A stretch of DNA of 64,000 nt from CAYOEV01 sp964403075 (GCA_964403075.1 CAYOEV010000013.1:5759-69758); one strand, 5' to 3'. Counted from the first letter of the stretch, positions 34,975 to 44,776 are shown. Translations and numbers: made by a program. The notes: a model not told the origin generated them from the sequence alone.

Positions 34975-35583
34975 ATGGATCAAATCATCACGAGCGCAGA
35001 TTTTGTTAAAAGCAGTTCCACAATAACAGAATGCCCACCTCCAGATCTTCCAGAATATGCGTTCATAGGCAGGTCGAATGTGGGCAAATCCTCTTTAATC
35101 AACCTGCTGACCGGGCGCTCACACCTGGCCAAGGTCTCCGGACGACCGGGCAAAACGCAATTGATCAATCATTTTCTCATCAACGAAAGGTGGTACCTTG
35201 TGGATCTGCCAGGCTACGGATGGGCCCAGGCCAGCAAGAAAGAAAAAGCCAAATGGAAGGAAATGATCGACACCTACCTGTTGCACCGGCAGAATCTTGT
35301 GAACGTATTTCAACTCATCGATAGCCGACATGAACCACAAACAAACGATCTGAAATTCATGGAGTGGCTTGGCGAACATGACATCCCCTTTTCGCTGGTG
35401 TTCACCAAATTGGATAAGCTTGGGAAAACACAGTGGACCAAGCACCTGACCCGCTATCAGCATGCGCTGCTCAACACCTGGGAAGCACTGCCTCCCATGC
35501 TTACCACCTCCTCGACAAATAAGATGGGTCGTGAGGAACTGCTCGCTTATATCGAGCAAATCAATCGGGACATTGAAGCGTAA
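34975..35583 (+). CDS. engB: Ribosome biogenesis GTPase EngB (YsxC/YihA)
   Basis: 202 residues, the usual length. Needed for maturation of the large ribosomal subunit. G1 GRSNVGKSSLIN, G2 threonine in RPGKTQLINHF, G3 DLPGYGWA, G4 TKLDK and G5 TSSTNK are all present. Follows gpsA by 5 nt. Confidence 0.96.
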   Translation: MDQIITSADFVKSSSTITECPPPDLPEYAFIGRSNVGKSSLINLLTGRSHLAKVSGRPGKTQLINHFLINERWYLVDLPGYGWAQASKKEKAKWKEMIDTYLLHRQNLVNVFQLIDSRHEPQTNDLKFMEWLGEHDIPFSLVFTKLDKLGKTQWTKHLTRYQHALLNTWEALPPMLTTSSTNKMGREELLAYIEQINRDIEA

Positions 35584-35587
35584 AGAT

Positions 35588-35595
35588 TAATTTTG
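35588..35595 (+). promoter_or_regulatory. Promoter box before the DUF5606 gene
   Basis: TAATTTTG, exact TAnnTTTG match, 18 nt upstream of the ATG at 35614, so this gene pair can be transcribed apart from the gpsA-engB operon. Confidence 0.4.
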
Positions 35596-35613
35596 TTATA
35601 AAAAAAGACAAAA

Positions 35614-36066
35614 ATGGAATTTAAGGATATCGCGTCTGTCTCCGGAAAGGGAGGCTTGTTCAGAGTAATCAGCCCTACCAAAGGTGGCGTGATTCTGGAA
35701 TCACTTAACGGTGACAAAAAGAGACTTGTCGTTGGCGTTCAGACAAAAATTTCAGTACTATCGGATATTTCCATTTATATCACCAATGAAGAAGGTGCAG
35801 AACCACTGGAGCGCCTCCTCAGGAAAATACACCAATCGTTTGACGGAGACACCGGGTTGGATAAAAACTCACCCGCTGAAGAGCTGAGGGCCTTTATGGA
35901 ACATGTACTGCCCGACTATGACGAAAACCGGGTATATGTTTCCGACATCAAAAAGCTGGTCAACTGGTACAAAGTTCTGTTGACCGTAGCACCCGACCTA
36001 CTCAACGAACCTGAAAATGAAGACGAATTAACCAAAAGAGAAGAGCAGGAAAGTAAAGATGAATGA
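35614..36066 (+). CDS. DUF5606 family protein
   Basis: 150 residues. The N-terminal half has the conserved DIASVSGKGGLFRVISPTKG and VILESLNGDKKR segments, which resemble a small beta-barrel (Tudor-like) fold; the C-terminal half is helical, with an acidic tail. Widespread in Bacteroidota, no known function. The stop overlaps the thioesterase start by 8 nt. Confidence 0.85.
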   Translation: MEFKDIASVSGKGGLFRVISPTKGGVILESLNGDKKRLVVGVQTKISVLSDISIYITNEEGAEPLERLLRKIHQSFDGDTGLDKNSPAEELRAFMEHVLPDYDENRVYVSDIKKLVNWYKVLLTVAPDLLNEPENEDELTKREEQESKDE

Positions 36067-36514
36067 GTTTAAAAGAACTTTTACCGTGCGCTGGGCCGAC
36101 CTCGACCCGAACCGCCACATGCGGCATAGCGCCTACAACGATTATGCCGCTCAACTAAGACTTGAATTTTTTGATTACTGTGGACTTAGTTTAAAGCGTT
36201 TGAATGACCTGCATATCGGACCCATTCTTTTTCGTGAAGAGACACGGTTTAGTAAGGAGGTATTGATGAATGAACATATTGTCGTAGACTTCGCTGTTCA
36301 AAAGTCCAGAAAAAATGCCTCTAAATGGACCATACTACATCAAATATTTAAAGAACATTCAGGGGAACTGGCAGCCCGCATTACTGTGGATGGCGCCTGG
36401 CTGGATCTGGTCAAAAGACGCACCACAGTGCCAGAAAAGGAGGTCATAGAAATACTTCTCAACGCCCCAAAGACGTCAGATTTTGAATGGCTACCCGACA
36501 AAAAAGGACAATAA
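36059..36514 (+). CDS. Acyl-CoA thioesterase, 4HBT hotdog fold
   Basis: 151 residues. Hotdog-fold signature TVRWADLDPNRHMRHSAYND with the catalytic aspartate of the WxDLDxxxHM pattern. Hydrolyses acyl-CoA or acyl-ACP thioesters; natural substrate unknown. Overlaps the DUF5606 gene by 8 nt. Confidence 0.88.
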   Translation: MNEFKRTFTVRWADLDPNRHMRHSAYNDYAAQLRLEFFDYCGLSLKRLNDLHIGPILFREETRFSKEVLMNEHIVVDFAVQKSRKNASKWTILHQIFKEHSGELAARITVDGAWLDLVKRRTTVPEKEVIEILLNAPKTSDFEWLPDKKGQ

Positions 36515-36523
36515 GACGTGCCT

Positions 36524-36548
36524 GAATTATGCCTGGTCAGGATAATTC
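36524..36548. other. Hairpin after the thioesterase gene
   Basis: GAATTAT pairs with ATAATTC, and inside it CCTG with CAGG across a single bulged G. No T-run follows, so it may stabilise the 3' end of the mRNA rather than terminate. The rest of 36515-36773 shows nothing recognisable. Confidence 0.35.
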
Positions 36549-36773
36549 TGCCAAATCAAAAACACAAATGACCAGCGGAACGAGTAATGTATTTCAGAAA
36601 CTCTTAACGTGTTTACACTGGCGCCAGGATTTTCAGTAATTCAACCATTCAACTAATTGTTCAGAAGACTTGCAATCACAAGATAATTTGGCGAATCTGA
36701 GGCCTTTAAAGTGGGTGACTCATCAAAATAACCCCTTCCGGTATTCGTTTCACTCTAACCAAACTTTGGGTAA

Positions 36774-39026
36774 CTACTGACTACGCTCAGACAGGAATCG
36801 CCCGAGCCGTTCAATTTCCTTTTGGTTGTAGGGCGTTTGGATTTTTTCAATGATAGATTGCTTTTCATTGGTAGTCAAGTGCCAACTGAGTGAGGCCCTT
36901 CCCACTTCATCCCCGTCTTCATTTCTTTCGGTGTAAATGAGTTCAAAAACATCTATTTCCTCGTCAAACCAGGTACGCGTTTGCTCCAATCTTGCATCAT
37001 TGTTGCGGTCCTGAATTCTGGCCAGGTTGTTATACACACTGGATATCGGATAAGTGAGCCTACCCAACAACGAGGGCTTTGAAGTTTCCATGATGTCTGC
37101 ATTCGGATCGGTATCTCGAATGATTACCAACGCCACCCCGGACGTATTGGCTTCGAGCCAGCTCCTAAAAACGTATAAAAAACGCACCGCATCTGAAACC
37201 CCGAAGTTATCTGAGATGCCCGCGTCCATAATTTCCATTGGAGGCTCTGAAGGTAAGGTGATTCTCGGGGTGATGTATGGGAAGCTGGCAGACATGCGCA
37301 AAGCTGTCATGAAGTGAAGGTCTGTGGCATCCCGCGCTTCAAAAAAGCGAAGAAAGTCGACACCACGGATTTTGTTTAACTCTTCCTTATCCGCACTCGC
37401 ATTCATGAAGGACATGGACCGGGTGGCTATATAAAGTTTCCTGCCATCATTGGCAATCGTAGGTGACAACAACAATGTGGGAATTATACCCGATTCCTCC
37501 GGAACCTGGTAGTCTAAAAGATTTTTATTCAACACTTCGCCAATGTTTCTATTTAAATTTGTTTCAAAGGCGTATCCCCGATCTTTTGCGTAAGTTTTAC
37601 CGGCATGTGTATAGGTCCTGAATCTCAAAAAAGCATCATTGACTACCAGACTAAAGATCACCGGATTCAAGTTATCTTTTGAAATGTTGGTTAACCACTC
37701 ATTGCTGTGTAGATCTAACGCTTCATCCAGGCTTCGTAGGTATAATTCCCTGAAATAAGCCGCGCCAATCATACCCCCAGAAGCTCCGGTTATTAAGGAA
37801 GTTTTGGCAAGGAAAGACCCATCGAGCACGCTGTCGAGTGTTTGAAGTGCATTAACTGTCCAAAGTGCTGCACGCTGACCACCCCCGCTCACACTTAACA
37901 ATACCATTTTGGGTTTTTCTTCGGCCTGTAGCTGTTTCCAGTTTTCCAATCGATGCAACATCCCATGCACATCCTCATTGAAGATGCTATCATTTACCTG
38001 CGCTCGCAATGAGGGTAAATCATACGAAGGAGGAGCCCCCTCATAGGACAACCCCGTAGCTTCGTGCGGGTTGTTTACCCATCCGGTTTTGAGTATTAAA
38101 TTCACTGCCAACATCAAGACAATGGCAAAAGGAAGCGCCCACCTACGGAACCAATAAGAGATTGCTCCGATCAGAATTACCAGGATGGTCATCAATAACA
38201 AGGTGCTTGCAGCCGCCGGTATCTGAAAATATGGATTATCCATGAAACTACCCATGATCAGGATCAAACCAATGATCAATAATCCTATGGCTACTGCATT
38301 CAACTGGTTCTGGTCAAATACTTTCAGTACGGCCTGACGATCATAAAAATCGTCCAGCTCACTACTCGATCTGACGCGCAAACGCAAGTCAAAATAGCTC
38401 CGCACGCGATCTCTGCTCTCGCGTGTTTCACGCAAACGCTTCATCATTCGGTCACGACTTACCCCTGCCTTGCGCAGTTGTTTGTCCACACTGCCGCTCA
38501 GGTATTTAAAAATATCTTTATTGGTAAATCGAAAATAAACGAGTGTAAGCAACTGCAGCAGTACCCGACCAGAAACCAGACCAAGAATGTCTGAAACTAC
38601 CAGTCCGACGTTTTTGGATTGATTAAAGAGCTGAAATCTGAAGACAAATACCCCATAAATGAGGAATATTATCAGCGGAATCAGTGAGTTATTGACCGCA
38701 AATTTAGCAAACGGTCTTTCCAGTACGCCGACAAAAGGAAAGCGGTGACTGTCCAGTATATAGCTGGTTACATGAAAAGACATCGTCAGCATACCGAAAG
38801 TGATGCCGATGATGAAAAAACTAAGGAAATTAACTTGCTCTAAATATTCAGGATCCAAAAAAAGAAAATGAATGCCATATACCCTTCCTACACTACCGCT
38901 CGCTGCTCCCAATACCACAAGCCACACGGCAATCAATGCGAGATTTCGTCGCAAATGATTGGATAGCAACTGGATCATGAAAGAGTGTCTAAACGACTCA
39001 AAGCTTTCGATTAATAGATCTTTCAT
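36774..39026 (-). CDS. Membrane-anchored patatin-like phospholipase
   Basis: 750 residues. The first 320 residues carry about seven predicted helices (near 29-49, 69-90, 111-131, 138-162, 242-262, 268-290, 294-312) with a basic coiled stretch between helices 4 and 5. The C-terminal half is a patatin domain: oxyanion loop SVSGGGQRAALW, nucleophile elbow GASGG and the catalytic aspartate in DAGISDNFG. A lipid acyl hydrolase acting at the inner membrane is likely. The membrane part resembles no transporter I know. Probably monocistronic; the terminator of ald lies in its leader. Confidence 0.8.
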   Translation of the reverse strand: MKDLLIESFESFRHSFMIQLLSNHLRRNLALIAVWLVVLGAASGSVGRVYGIHFLFLDPEYLEQVNFLSFFIIGITFGMLTMSFHVTSYILDSHRFPFVGVLERPFAKFAVNNSLIPLIIFLIYGVFVFRFQLFNQSKNVGLVVSDILGLVSGRVLLQLLTLVYFRFTNKDIFKYLSGSVDKQLRKAGVSRDRMMKRLRETRESRDRVRSYFDLRLRVRSSSELDDFYDRQAVLKVFDQNQLNAVAIGLLIIGLILIMGSFMDNPYFQIPAAASTLLLMTILVILIGAISYWFRRWALPFAIVLMLAVNLILKTGWVNNPHEATGLSYEGAPPSYDLPSLRAQVNDSIFNEDVHGMLHRLENWKQLQAEEKPKMVLLSVSGGGQRAALWTVNALQTLDSVLDGSFLAKTSLITGASGGMIGAAYFRELYLRSLDEALDLHSNEWLTNISKDNLNPVIFSLVVNDAFLRFRTYTHAGKTYAKDRGYAFETNLNRNIGEVLNKNLLDYQVPEESGIIPTLLLSPTIANDGRKLYIATRSMSFMNASADKEELNKIRGVDFLRFFEARDATDLHFMTALRMSASFPYITPRITLPSEPPMEIMDAGISDNFGVSDAVRFLYVFRSWLEANTSGVALVIIRDTDPNADIMETSKPSLLGRLTYPISSVYNNLARIQDRNNDARLEQTRTWFDEEIDVFELIYTERNEDGDEVGRASLSWHLTTNEKQSIIEKIQTPYNQKEIERLGRFLSERSQ

Positions 39027-39041
39027 AAAGTCTAATTAAAA

Positions 39042-39071
39042 CAAAAAAACCACCGGTTGCTACAGGTGGTT
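39042..39071 (-). terminator. Terminator of ald, located in the patatin leader
   Basis: Minus strand: AACCACC (plus 39065-39071) pairs with GGTGGTT (plus 39048-39054), loop of 10, followed by a run of seven T. It is 24 nt after the ald stop and 22 nt before the patatin start, so any read-through control would act on the patatin gene. Confidence 0.7.
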
Positions 39072-39095
39072 GGATTAAATGTGGTGGATGTCGGG

Positions 39096-40208
39096 CTAGA
39101 GAAACTTATCTACCGGGACGTGCGGTAACTGGAATGCCTCTGCCACACCCGCATAGACTATTTCCCCGTTAATCACATTTAACCCAAGTTTTAGTTCATC
39201 ACTCTCTTTGCAGGCTTGTTTCCAACCCTTCCCGGCCAACTGGATGGCATAAGGCAAGGTCGCATTGGTTAATGCCAGGGTAGAGGTATATGGTACAGCC
39301 CCCGGCATGTTGGCCACACAGTAGTGTAGCACATCGTCAATGATGAAGGTAGGATCCTCGTGCGTGGTAGGCTTGCAGGTTTCGATGCAACCGCCCTGAT
39401 CTACTGCCACATCTACCAACACAGTACCAGGGTTCATTTCTTTCAACATATCCCGTGTAATCAGACTCGGTGCTTTTGCACCGTGTATCAGCACAGCACC
39501 AATGATCAGATCGTGCGTCCCAATGAGCTCTCTGATATTGTATTCATTCGACATAAACGTGTTCACATTCGCAGGCATCACGTCGTCTAGATACCTCAGA
39601 CGGGGTAGACTGATGTCCATGATCGTAACGTCGGCGCCTAAGCCAGCAGCCATTTTGGCTGCGTTAGTGCCTACTACACCTGCACCCAAGATCAACACTT
39701 TTGCCGGCCGGACTCCCGGCACACCCCCAAGTAAAATGCCACGACCCTGCAAGGGCTTTTCCAGATATTTGGCCCCCTCCTGAATGGCCATGCGCCCAGC
39801 TACCTCAGACATTGGAATCAACAAAGGCAATGATTGATCAGCCCTTTCCACCGTTTCATAAGCCAGGCAAATAGAGCCACTATCCATCATGGCCCTCGTA
39901 AGTGTGGCCGAAGACGCAAAGTGAAAATAGGTGAAAACGAGCTGGTCTTTTTGGATCAAGCGGTATTCCGGCTCAATGGGCTCCTTGACCTTCATGATCA
40001 TTTCAGCACTCGAATATACCGCTTCGATGGTCGGCAACAAATTGGCTCCCGCTTTTTCGTAGCTCTCATCTGAAAAACCACTTCCCAGTCCAGCTCCAGA
40101 CTGAACGTAAACTTCATGACCCCGGTGGATCATTTCATTGACACCAGCTGGCGTCAAAGACACCCGATTTTCGTTATTTTTAATCTCCTTGGGAACACCA
40201 ATGACCAT
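39096..40208 (-). CDS. ald: Alanine dehydrogenase
   Basis: 370 residues. Interconverts L-alanine and pyruvate plus ammonia with NAD+. N-terminal VIGVPKEIKNNENRVSLTP, NAD-binding GAGVVGTNAAKMAAGLGADV, and DQGGCIETCKPTTHEDPTF are canonical. TATCTTTG promoter box 23 nt upstream of the ATG. The divergent gene is the 2-oxoacid dehydrogenase E1 fusion, a functionally related pyruvate/branched-acid enzyme. Confidence 0.95.
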   Translation of the reverse strand: MVIGVPKEIKNNENRVSLTPAGVNEMIHRGHEVYVQSGAGLGSGFSDESYEKAGANLLPTIEAVYSSAEMIMKVKEPIEPEYRLIQKDQLVFTYFHFASSATLTRAMMDSGSICLAYETVERADQSLPLLIPMSEVAGRMAIQEGAKYLEKPLQGRGILLGGVPGVRPAKVLILGAGVVGTNAAKMAAGLGADVTIMDISLPRLRYLDDVMPANVNTFMSNEYNIRELIGTHDLIIGAVLIHGAKAPSLITRDMLKEMNPGTVLVDVAVDQGGCIETCKPTTHEDPTFIIDDVLHYCVANMPGAVPYTSTLALTNATLPYAIQLAGKGWKQACKESDELKLGLNVINGEIVYAGVAEAFQLPHVPVDKFL

Positions 40209-40231
40209 TTTGTACTTGTTTAAATGATGAA

Positions 40232-40239
40232 CAAAGATA
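40232..40239 (-). promoter_or_regulatory. Promoter box of ald
   Basis: Minus strand TATCTTTG, an exact TAnnTTTG match, 23 nt before the ATG. Confidence 0.45.
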
Positions 40240-40426
40240 ACGTGCCCGCTTCAGGTAAATTGAATGGATAAAAAATCAAAAGGTCCTGCTGTGATTTATA
40301 TGATTATAGAAATTTATTTTGTTCAAAAACATATTAATCGATATTATTTATATTTTATTTTTTAAAAAACAGAATAAACAACATCTTATTCTGTTTTCTA
40401 GCAAAAAAAAAGCGCGAAACTTCATG

Positions 40427-40434
40427 TATATTTG
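40427..40434 (+). promoter_or_regulatory. Promoter box of the E1 fusion gene
   Basis: TATATTTG, exact match, 31 nt before the ATG at 40466, in an AT-rich intergenic region (40209-40465) shared with the divergent ald gene. Confidence 0.45.
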
Positions 40435-40465
40435 TAAGCCATTGTTTTTAATTTTTCTTTAAACC

Positions 40466-42865
40466 ATGACTGTTGAAACCCAGAGGAAATCGGTAATCAA
40501 TGGCTTAAACAATCAAGACATGTTGGCCGACTATCAATTGGCTGTGGAAAGCCGTGAGGATAGTTTAATAGGTCGCAAGGAAGTGTTCATGGGAAAAGCC
40601 AAATTTGGCATTTTCGGTGATGGTAAAGAAGTGCCTCAACTGGCAATGGCCCGGGTATTTGAAAACGGAGATTTTCGTTCTGGGTATTACCGAGATCAGA
40701 CCTTCATGATGGCCATCGGACAACTCAATTCCCAAGAGTTTTTCGCGCAACTATATGCTCACGCAGATGTCGCTGCCGATCCCGCTTCTGCGGGCAGGAT
40801 GATGAACGGTCATTTTGCCACCCGTTGGCTGGATAAATCCGGCGAATGGCAATCTCAGACAGACAGCCGCAACTCTAGTGCAGACATTTCTCCTACCGCC
40901 GGACAGATGCCACGCCTGTTGGGATTGGCCTATGCGTCCAAGTATTTTCGCAACAATGATGATTTAAAAAATTGGACGGATTTTTCCAAAGCGGGCAATG
41001 AAGTGGCCTTTGGTACCATAGGCAATGCCTCAACCTCTGAAGGTCATTTCTTTGAAACCATGAATGCGGCAGCTGTGCTTCAAGTGCCCCTGGTGATGTC
41101 TGTATGGGATGATGAATATGGTATATCAGTGCCGCAAGCATTTCATACGGTGAAAAAGAGCATTTCTAAAGCCTTGGCCGGGATGCAACGTGCAAAAGGG
41201 CACCCAGGTCTGGAGATTTTTGAAGTAAAGGCGTGGGACTACCCAAAGTTGATAGATACTTATAGAAAAGCGACGAAACTCGCAAGGGAGGAACATGTGC
41301 CTACGCTGATTCATGTGACGGAAGTGACTCAACCACAGGGACATAGCACCTCCGGCTCCCACGAACGTTACAAACCAAAAGAACGACTGGAATGGGAAAT
41401 GGCTCATGACTGCATCACCAAAATGCGGGAGTGGATCATTTCTGAAGGAATCGCAAGTCCTGAGGAAATGGACGCCATAGAACAAGTGGCCAAGACAAAA
41501 GCCAAGGATAGTAAAGCGGCAGCATGGAAAGCATTTATAGGGGAGAGTAAGGCCGAGGCTCAGAAAGTAATTGATTTACTAAGTCCGGTGACACATGAAA
41601 CCGTTCAGGCCGCCGTAAAACAACTGAAGAGTGAGCCCAATCCAATCAAAGCCAATGTGATGGTGGCTGCCCGCGAAAGCTTGTATGCACTAAACGATGG
41701 GAGCAACGAGGGCGTTCGGCAAAAACTCTTGAACTGGTTGGCGGAGTCAAAAGTGAAATTTGCGGACCAGTACAATTCGCACTTATACAGTGAATCCAAA
41801 AAAAGTGCTTTGAACGTAGCGGCTGTTGCGCCTAAATACACGGCTAAATCCGTAACAGTAGATGGTCGTGAGGTATTACAGGCTTGTTTTGATCATTTAC
41901 TCACCACTCGCCCGGAAATTTTCGCATTCGGAGAAGACGTAGGTAAAATTGGTGGCGTGAATCAAGGCTTTGCGGGTCTTCAGGAAAAACATGGAGACTT
42001 ACGCGTATTGGACACCGGAATTCGGGAAAATACCATCATCGGGCAGGGCATTGGCTGTGCCATGCGCGGTTTAAGGCCCATTGCTGAAATACAATACCTG
42101 GATTACCTGCTCTATGGACTTCAGACATTATCCGATGACCTGGCTACCCTTCAGTACCGAACCAAAGGGGGACAAAAAGCCCCACTTATCATCCGGACGA
42201 GAGGCCATCGGCTAGAAGGGGTTTGGCACTCAGGATCCCCGATGGGCATGATCATTCACGCACTGAGGGGTATCTATGTATTAACGCCACGAAACATGAC
42301 CCAGGCAGCAGGGATGTACAACACAATGATGGACTCGGATGATCCCGCTCTGCTCATTGAGAGTCTGAATGGTTATCGCCTTAAGGAACAAATTCCAGAC
42401 AACCTCGCAGAATTTAGAGTTCCTCTGGGTATGCCTGAAGTTTTAAAGGAAGGTGAGGATATCACAGCGGTTACCTATGGGTCTACCACACGCATCGTAA
42501 TGCAGGCTGCTGAGCTACTTGAAAAGTATGACATCAGCATGGAAGTCATCGATGTTCAAACACTATTACCCTTTGACAGGAAAGGACAAATTGTATCATC
42601 TCTTGAAAAAACGAACCGCCTCATGGTCATTGACGAAGATGTGAGCGGTGGTGCCTCTGCTTTTATTATGCAACAAATTCTGGAGAGAGACAATGGATAC
42701 CGATGGTTGGATTCCAAGCCGGTGACTGTCACCTCCAAAGATCATCGCCCGGCTTACGGAACAGACGGTGATTATTTTTCAAAATCCAATCGCGAGGATA
42801 TTTTTGAAGCCGCCTACAATCTCATGCACGAATTCAGTCCGGAGAAATATCCTTCACTTGATTAG
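40466..42865 (+). CDS. 2-oxoacid dehydrogenase E1 component, fused alpha and beta subunits
   Basis: 799 residues. The N-terminal half is the E1-alpha TPP domain (GTIGNASTSEGHFFETMNAAAV, DEYGISVPQ); the C-terminal half from about 470 is E1-beta (REVLQACFDHLLTTRPEIFAFGED, LGTGIRENT-like block, RTRGHRLEGVWHSGSPMG, VIDEDVSGGASAFIMQQIL). Decarboxylates a 2-oxo acid and passes the acyl group to lipoyl-E2. The single-chain alpha-beta form is common in Bacteroidota; substrate is probably branched-chain 2-oxo acids or pyruvate, which the sequence does not settle. E2 and E3 are not nearby. Confidence 0.92.
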   Translation: MTVETQRKSVINGLNNQDMLADYQLAVESREDSLIGRKEVFMGKAKFGIFGDGKEVPQLAMARVFENGDFRSGYYRDQTFMMAIGQLNSQEFFAQLYAHADVAADPASAGRMMNGHFATRWLDKSGEWQSQTDSRNSSADISPTAGQMPRLLGLAYASKYFRNNDDLKNWTDFSKAGNEVAFGTIGNASTSEGHFFETMNAAAVLQVPLVMSVWDDEYGISVPQAFHTVKKSISKALAGMQRAKGHPGLEIFEVKAWDYPKLIDTYRKATKLAREEHVPTLIHVTEVTQPQGHSTSGSHERYKPKERLEWEMAHDCITKMREWIISEGIASPEEMDAIEQVAKTKAKDSKAAAWKAFIGESKAEAQKVIDLLSPVTHETVQAAVKQLKSEPNPIKANVMVAARESLYALNDGSNEGVRQKLLNWLAESKVKFADQYNSHLYSESKKSALNVAAVAPKYTAKSVTVDGREVLQACFDHLLTTRPEIFAFGEDVGKIGGVNQGFAGLQEKHGDLRVLDTGIRENTIIGQGIGCAMRGLRPIAEIQYLDYLLYGLQTLSDDLATLQYRTKGGQKAPLIIRTRGHRLEGVWHSGSPMGMIIHALRGIYVLTPRNMTQAAGMYNTMMDSDDPALLIESLNGYRLKEQIPDNLAEFRVPLGMPEVLKEGEDITAVTYGSTTRIVMQAAELLEKYDISMEVIDVQTLLPFDRKGQIVSSLEKTNRLMVIDEDVSGGASAFIMQQILERDNGYRWLDSKPVTVTSKDHRPAYGTDGDYFSKSNREDIFEAAYNLMHEFSPEKYPSLD

Positions 42866-43794
42866 CGGGTGATATCACTGAGAACAAAACCAGGAGTACG
42901 CGCAATGTTGCTGCGGTTCAGGTTACGGTCGTAGATAAAAAATTCAATCTGAATGGTGTCGTTCCTGAATGAAAATGGAAAAGCCACGGATTGCATGGCG
43001 TAAGTAATTCGTCCCTCCAGGGGTTTCCCAAAACCAGATCGTTTAAATACCGGAAATCGTCCGTTGAAATTATCCGAACAATCCCCGGGAATAAAATCAA
43101 TCAATCGAAATTCTCCATTGACCTTGCGGTAAAAGTCTAGGTAAATATTGTTATGCGTTTCATTTCTGAGCACAAACGCAGTATCCTTTCTAACCCTGAG
43201 ATTTTGATTGTAGAAAACAACACCATCCACATTGAAAGAATCTTCCTCTATAAAATGCACATCGATGATCTCAAAATCCTCACAGTCAAAGGTTGTTGGA
43301 ATATCCGAAGCATCGCCTGGAAAAGCTGAAGGTGGACCAAGTGAAGCAGGCCCAAGGTAGCTGGTGAACAACTCCCGGGACAGACTTGCCTGGCCACTGT
43401 TGGGGTCGTACTTCAGGAGATCGACAAAATAAGTAATGGGTGAAGCTGGCCGACTGGTCAATGGCAAATCCAGGTCTGTATCCCCCAAAGCAACGGGATC
43501 ATCAATAACAAAATCTACATTTGGATCGTTGTCCAACAAAATACTAAAAGGATGGTAAGGGGGTCTGGAATCGTTGTCATCCTCTTCTTCATTTGCCAAA
43601 CCTATGTCACCATCACCATCTCTGATTTCAAAAGTCAGATAAAGGGAATCTGCTTCAGAAAATTCTTTAAATTCAATATTTAGGTATTCAATCCGGGGTT
43701 CCTCGGGGAATTCCGGAGCTTCGAAGCATCCCGTGACAATTCCGAACACACCCACAATGAACAATATTTGAATAAGTTGCTGTTTCATATCCAT
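42862..43794 (-). CDS. Lipoprotein of unknown function
   Basis: 310 residues. Signal peptide with lipobox GIVTGC (cysteine 23), so a lipid-anchored cell-envelope protein. Next comes an acidic EIRDGDGDIGLANEEEDDN region with a DxDGDxG calcium-binding-like pattern, then beta-rich sequence ending RNTAR-like residues. No known domain. Its stop overlaps the E1 fusion stop by 4 nt (convergent). Starts 22 nt from the divergent LuxE-like gene. Confidence 0.75.
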   Translation of the reverse strand: MDMKQQLIQILFIVGVFGIVTGCFEAPEFPEEPRIEYLNIEFKEFSEADSLYLTFEIRDGDGDIGLANEEEDDNDSRPPYHPFSILLDNDPNVDFVIDDPVALGDTDLDLPLTSRPASPITYFVDLLKYDPNSGQASLSRELFTSYLGPASLGPPSAFPGDASDIPTTFDCEDFEIIDVHFIEEDSFNVDGVVFYNQNLRVRKDTAFVLRNETHNNIYLDFYRKVNGEFRLIDFIPGDCSDNFNGRFPVFKRSGFGKPLEGRITYAMQSVAFPFSFRNDTIQIEFFIYDRNLNRSNIARTPGFVLSDITR

Positions 43795-43816
43795 AGCATC
43801 AATAACCTGAAGACAT

Positions 43817-44776
43817 ATGCCTTTTGAAGACGAATTTAAGCAAAGCTTGCCATCCGTAAATGAAGCTTCCTTTATGGATCATGCCTTGGCCGCATTTCGT
43901 TTTCAAGCTACGCACAATGATGTGTATCGCCGGTATTTACAACATCTTCAAGTATCTTGTGTTAACGTAAAAAAGATTGAGGATATTCCATTTTTGCCAA
44001 TTACGTTTTACAAAAGACATTGCATACAAAGCGGAAACTGGCAGGCTGAACTGATTTTTAAAAGCTCAGGTACCTCCGGTCAAACACGCAGCGTAAATAG
44101 GTTAAGAGATGCCGGCCTCTACAGGCAACTGGCCATTAAGACATTTGAATCACACTTTGGTTCCTTAACAGCGTACAGCTTGTATGCTCTTTTACCCTCC
44201 TACTTGGAACAAGGACATTCCTCTCTTGTGTACATGGTAGACGCTTTCTTGGCCCGGACAACAAAAGGCGGATTCTATCTTAAAGCAGGCCGCCATTGGC
44301 TGCAAGAGCTTGACCAACAAAAACAACCACTGCTTTTTGGTGTCAGCTATGCATTGCTCGATCTGGTTGAGGACATTTCAAAACCTTTTGAAAATCTAAC
44401 CGTCATAGATACCGGGGGAATGAAGGGTCGGAAAAAAGAGTTGACCCGTCAGGCACTTCATGAGCAACTGAGTAAATTAACAAGAAAGCCCATCTATTCA
44501 GAATACGGAATGACAGAACTCATGACCCAGGCCTATGGAGCAGAGGGGAAACTAAGGTACCCACCTTGGGCAAGGGCATATATCCGGGAAGTGAATGATC
44601 CGCTTTCCTTACATCCTGAGGGGGTAGGTGTATTGAATGTGGTAGACCTAGCCAACATCGATACGTGCTGTTTCGTAGCCACCGATGACCTGGCCCGTGT
44701 GTCTGGAACATGTTTTGAAATACTCGGCCGAACAGATCACTCAGACATACGAGGTTGTAACCTCATGGCAATATGA
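43817..44776 (+). CDS. LuxE/PaaK-family acyl-protein synthetase-like protein
   Basis: 319 residues. The adenylation-type block FKSSGTSGQTRSVNRL, GLYALLPSY-like YSLYALLPSYLEQGHSSLVYM and the acid-rich YSEYGMTELMTQAYG are those of LuxE-type enzymes, which activate fatty acids for LuxC. Shorter than the long-chain ligases and lacking the large C-terminal domain. No aldehyde-using enzyme is adjacent; the LuxC-like gene is 22 kb upstream. A joint pathway is possible but not shown. Confidence 0.8.
   Translation: MPFEDEFKQSLPSVNEASFMDHALAAFRFQATHNDVYRRYLQHLQVSCVNVKKIEDIPFLPITFYKRHCIQSGNWQAELIFKSSGTSGQTRSVNRLRDAGLYRQLAIKTFESHFGSLTAYSLYALLPSYLEQGHSSLVYMVDAFLARTTKGGFYLKAGRHWLQELDQQKQPLLFGVSYALLDLVEDISKPFENLTVIDTGGMKGRKKELTRQALHEQLSKLTRKPIYSEYGMTELMTQAYGAEGKLRYPPWARAYIREVNDPLSLHPEGVGVLNVVDLANIDTCCFVATDDLARVSGTCFEILGRTDHSDIRGCNLMAI

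Noticed and set aside
21021..44776. A bioluminescence (lux) gene set
   Set aside because: Only LuxC-like and LuxE-like genes are present, 22 kb apart, with no luciferase subunits; such homologs are common in non-luminous Bacteroidota.
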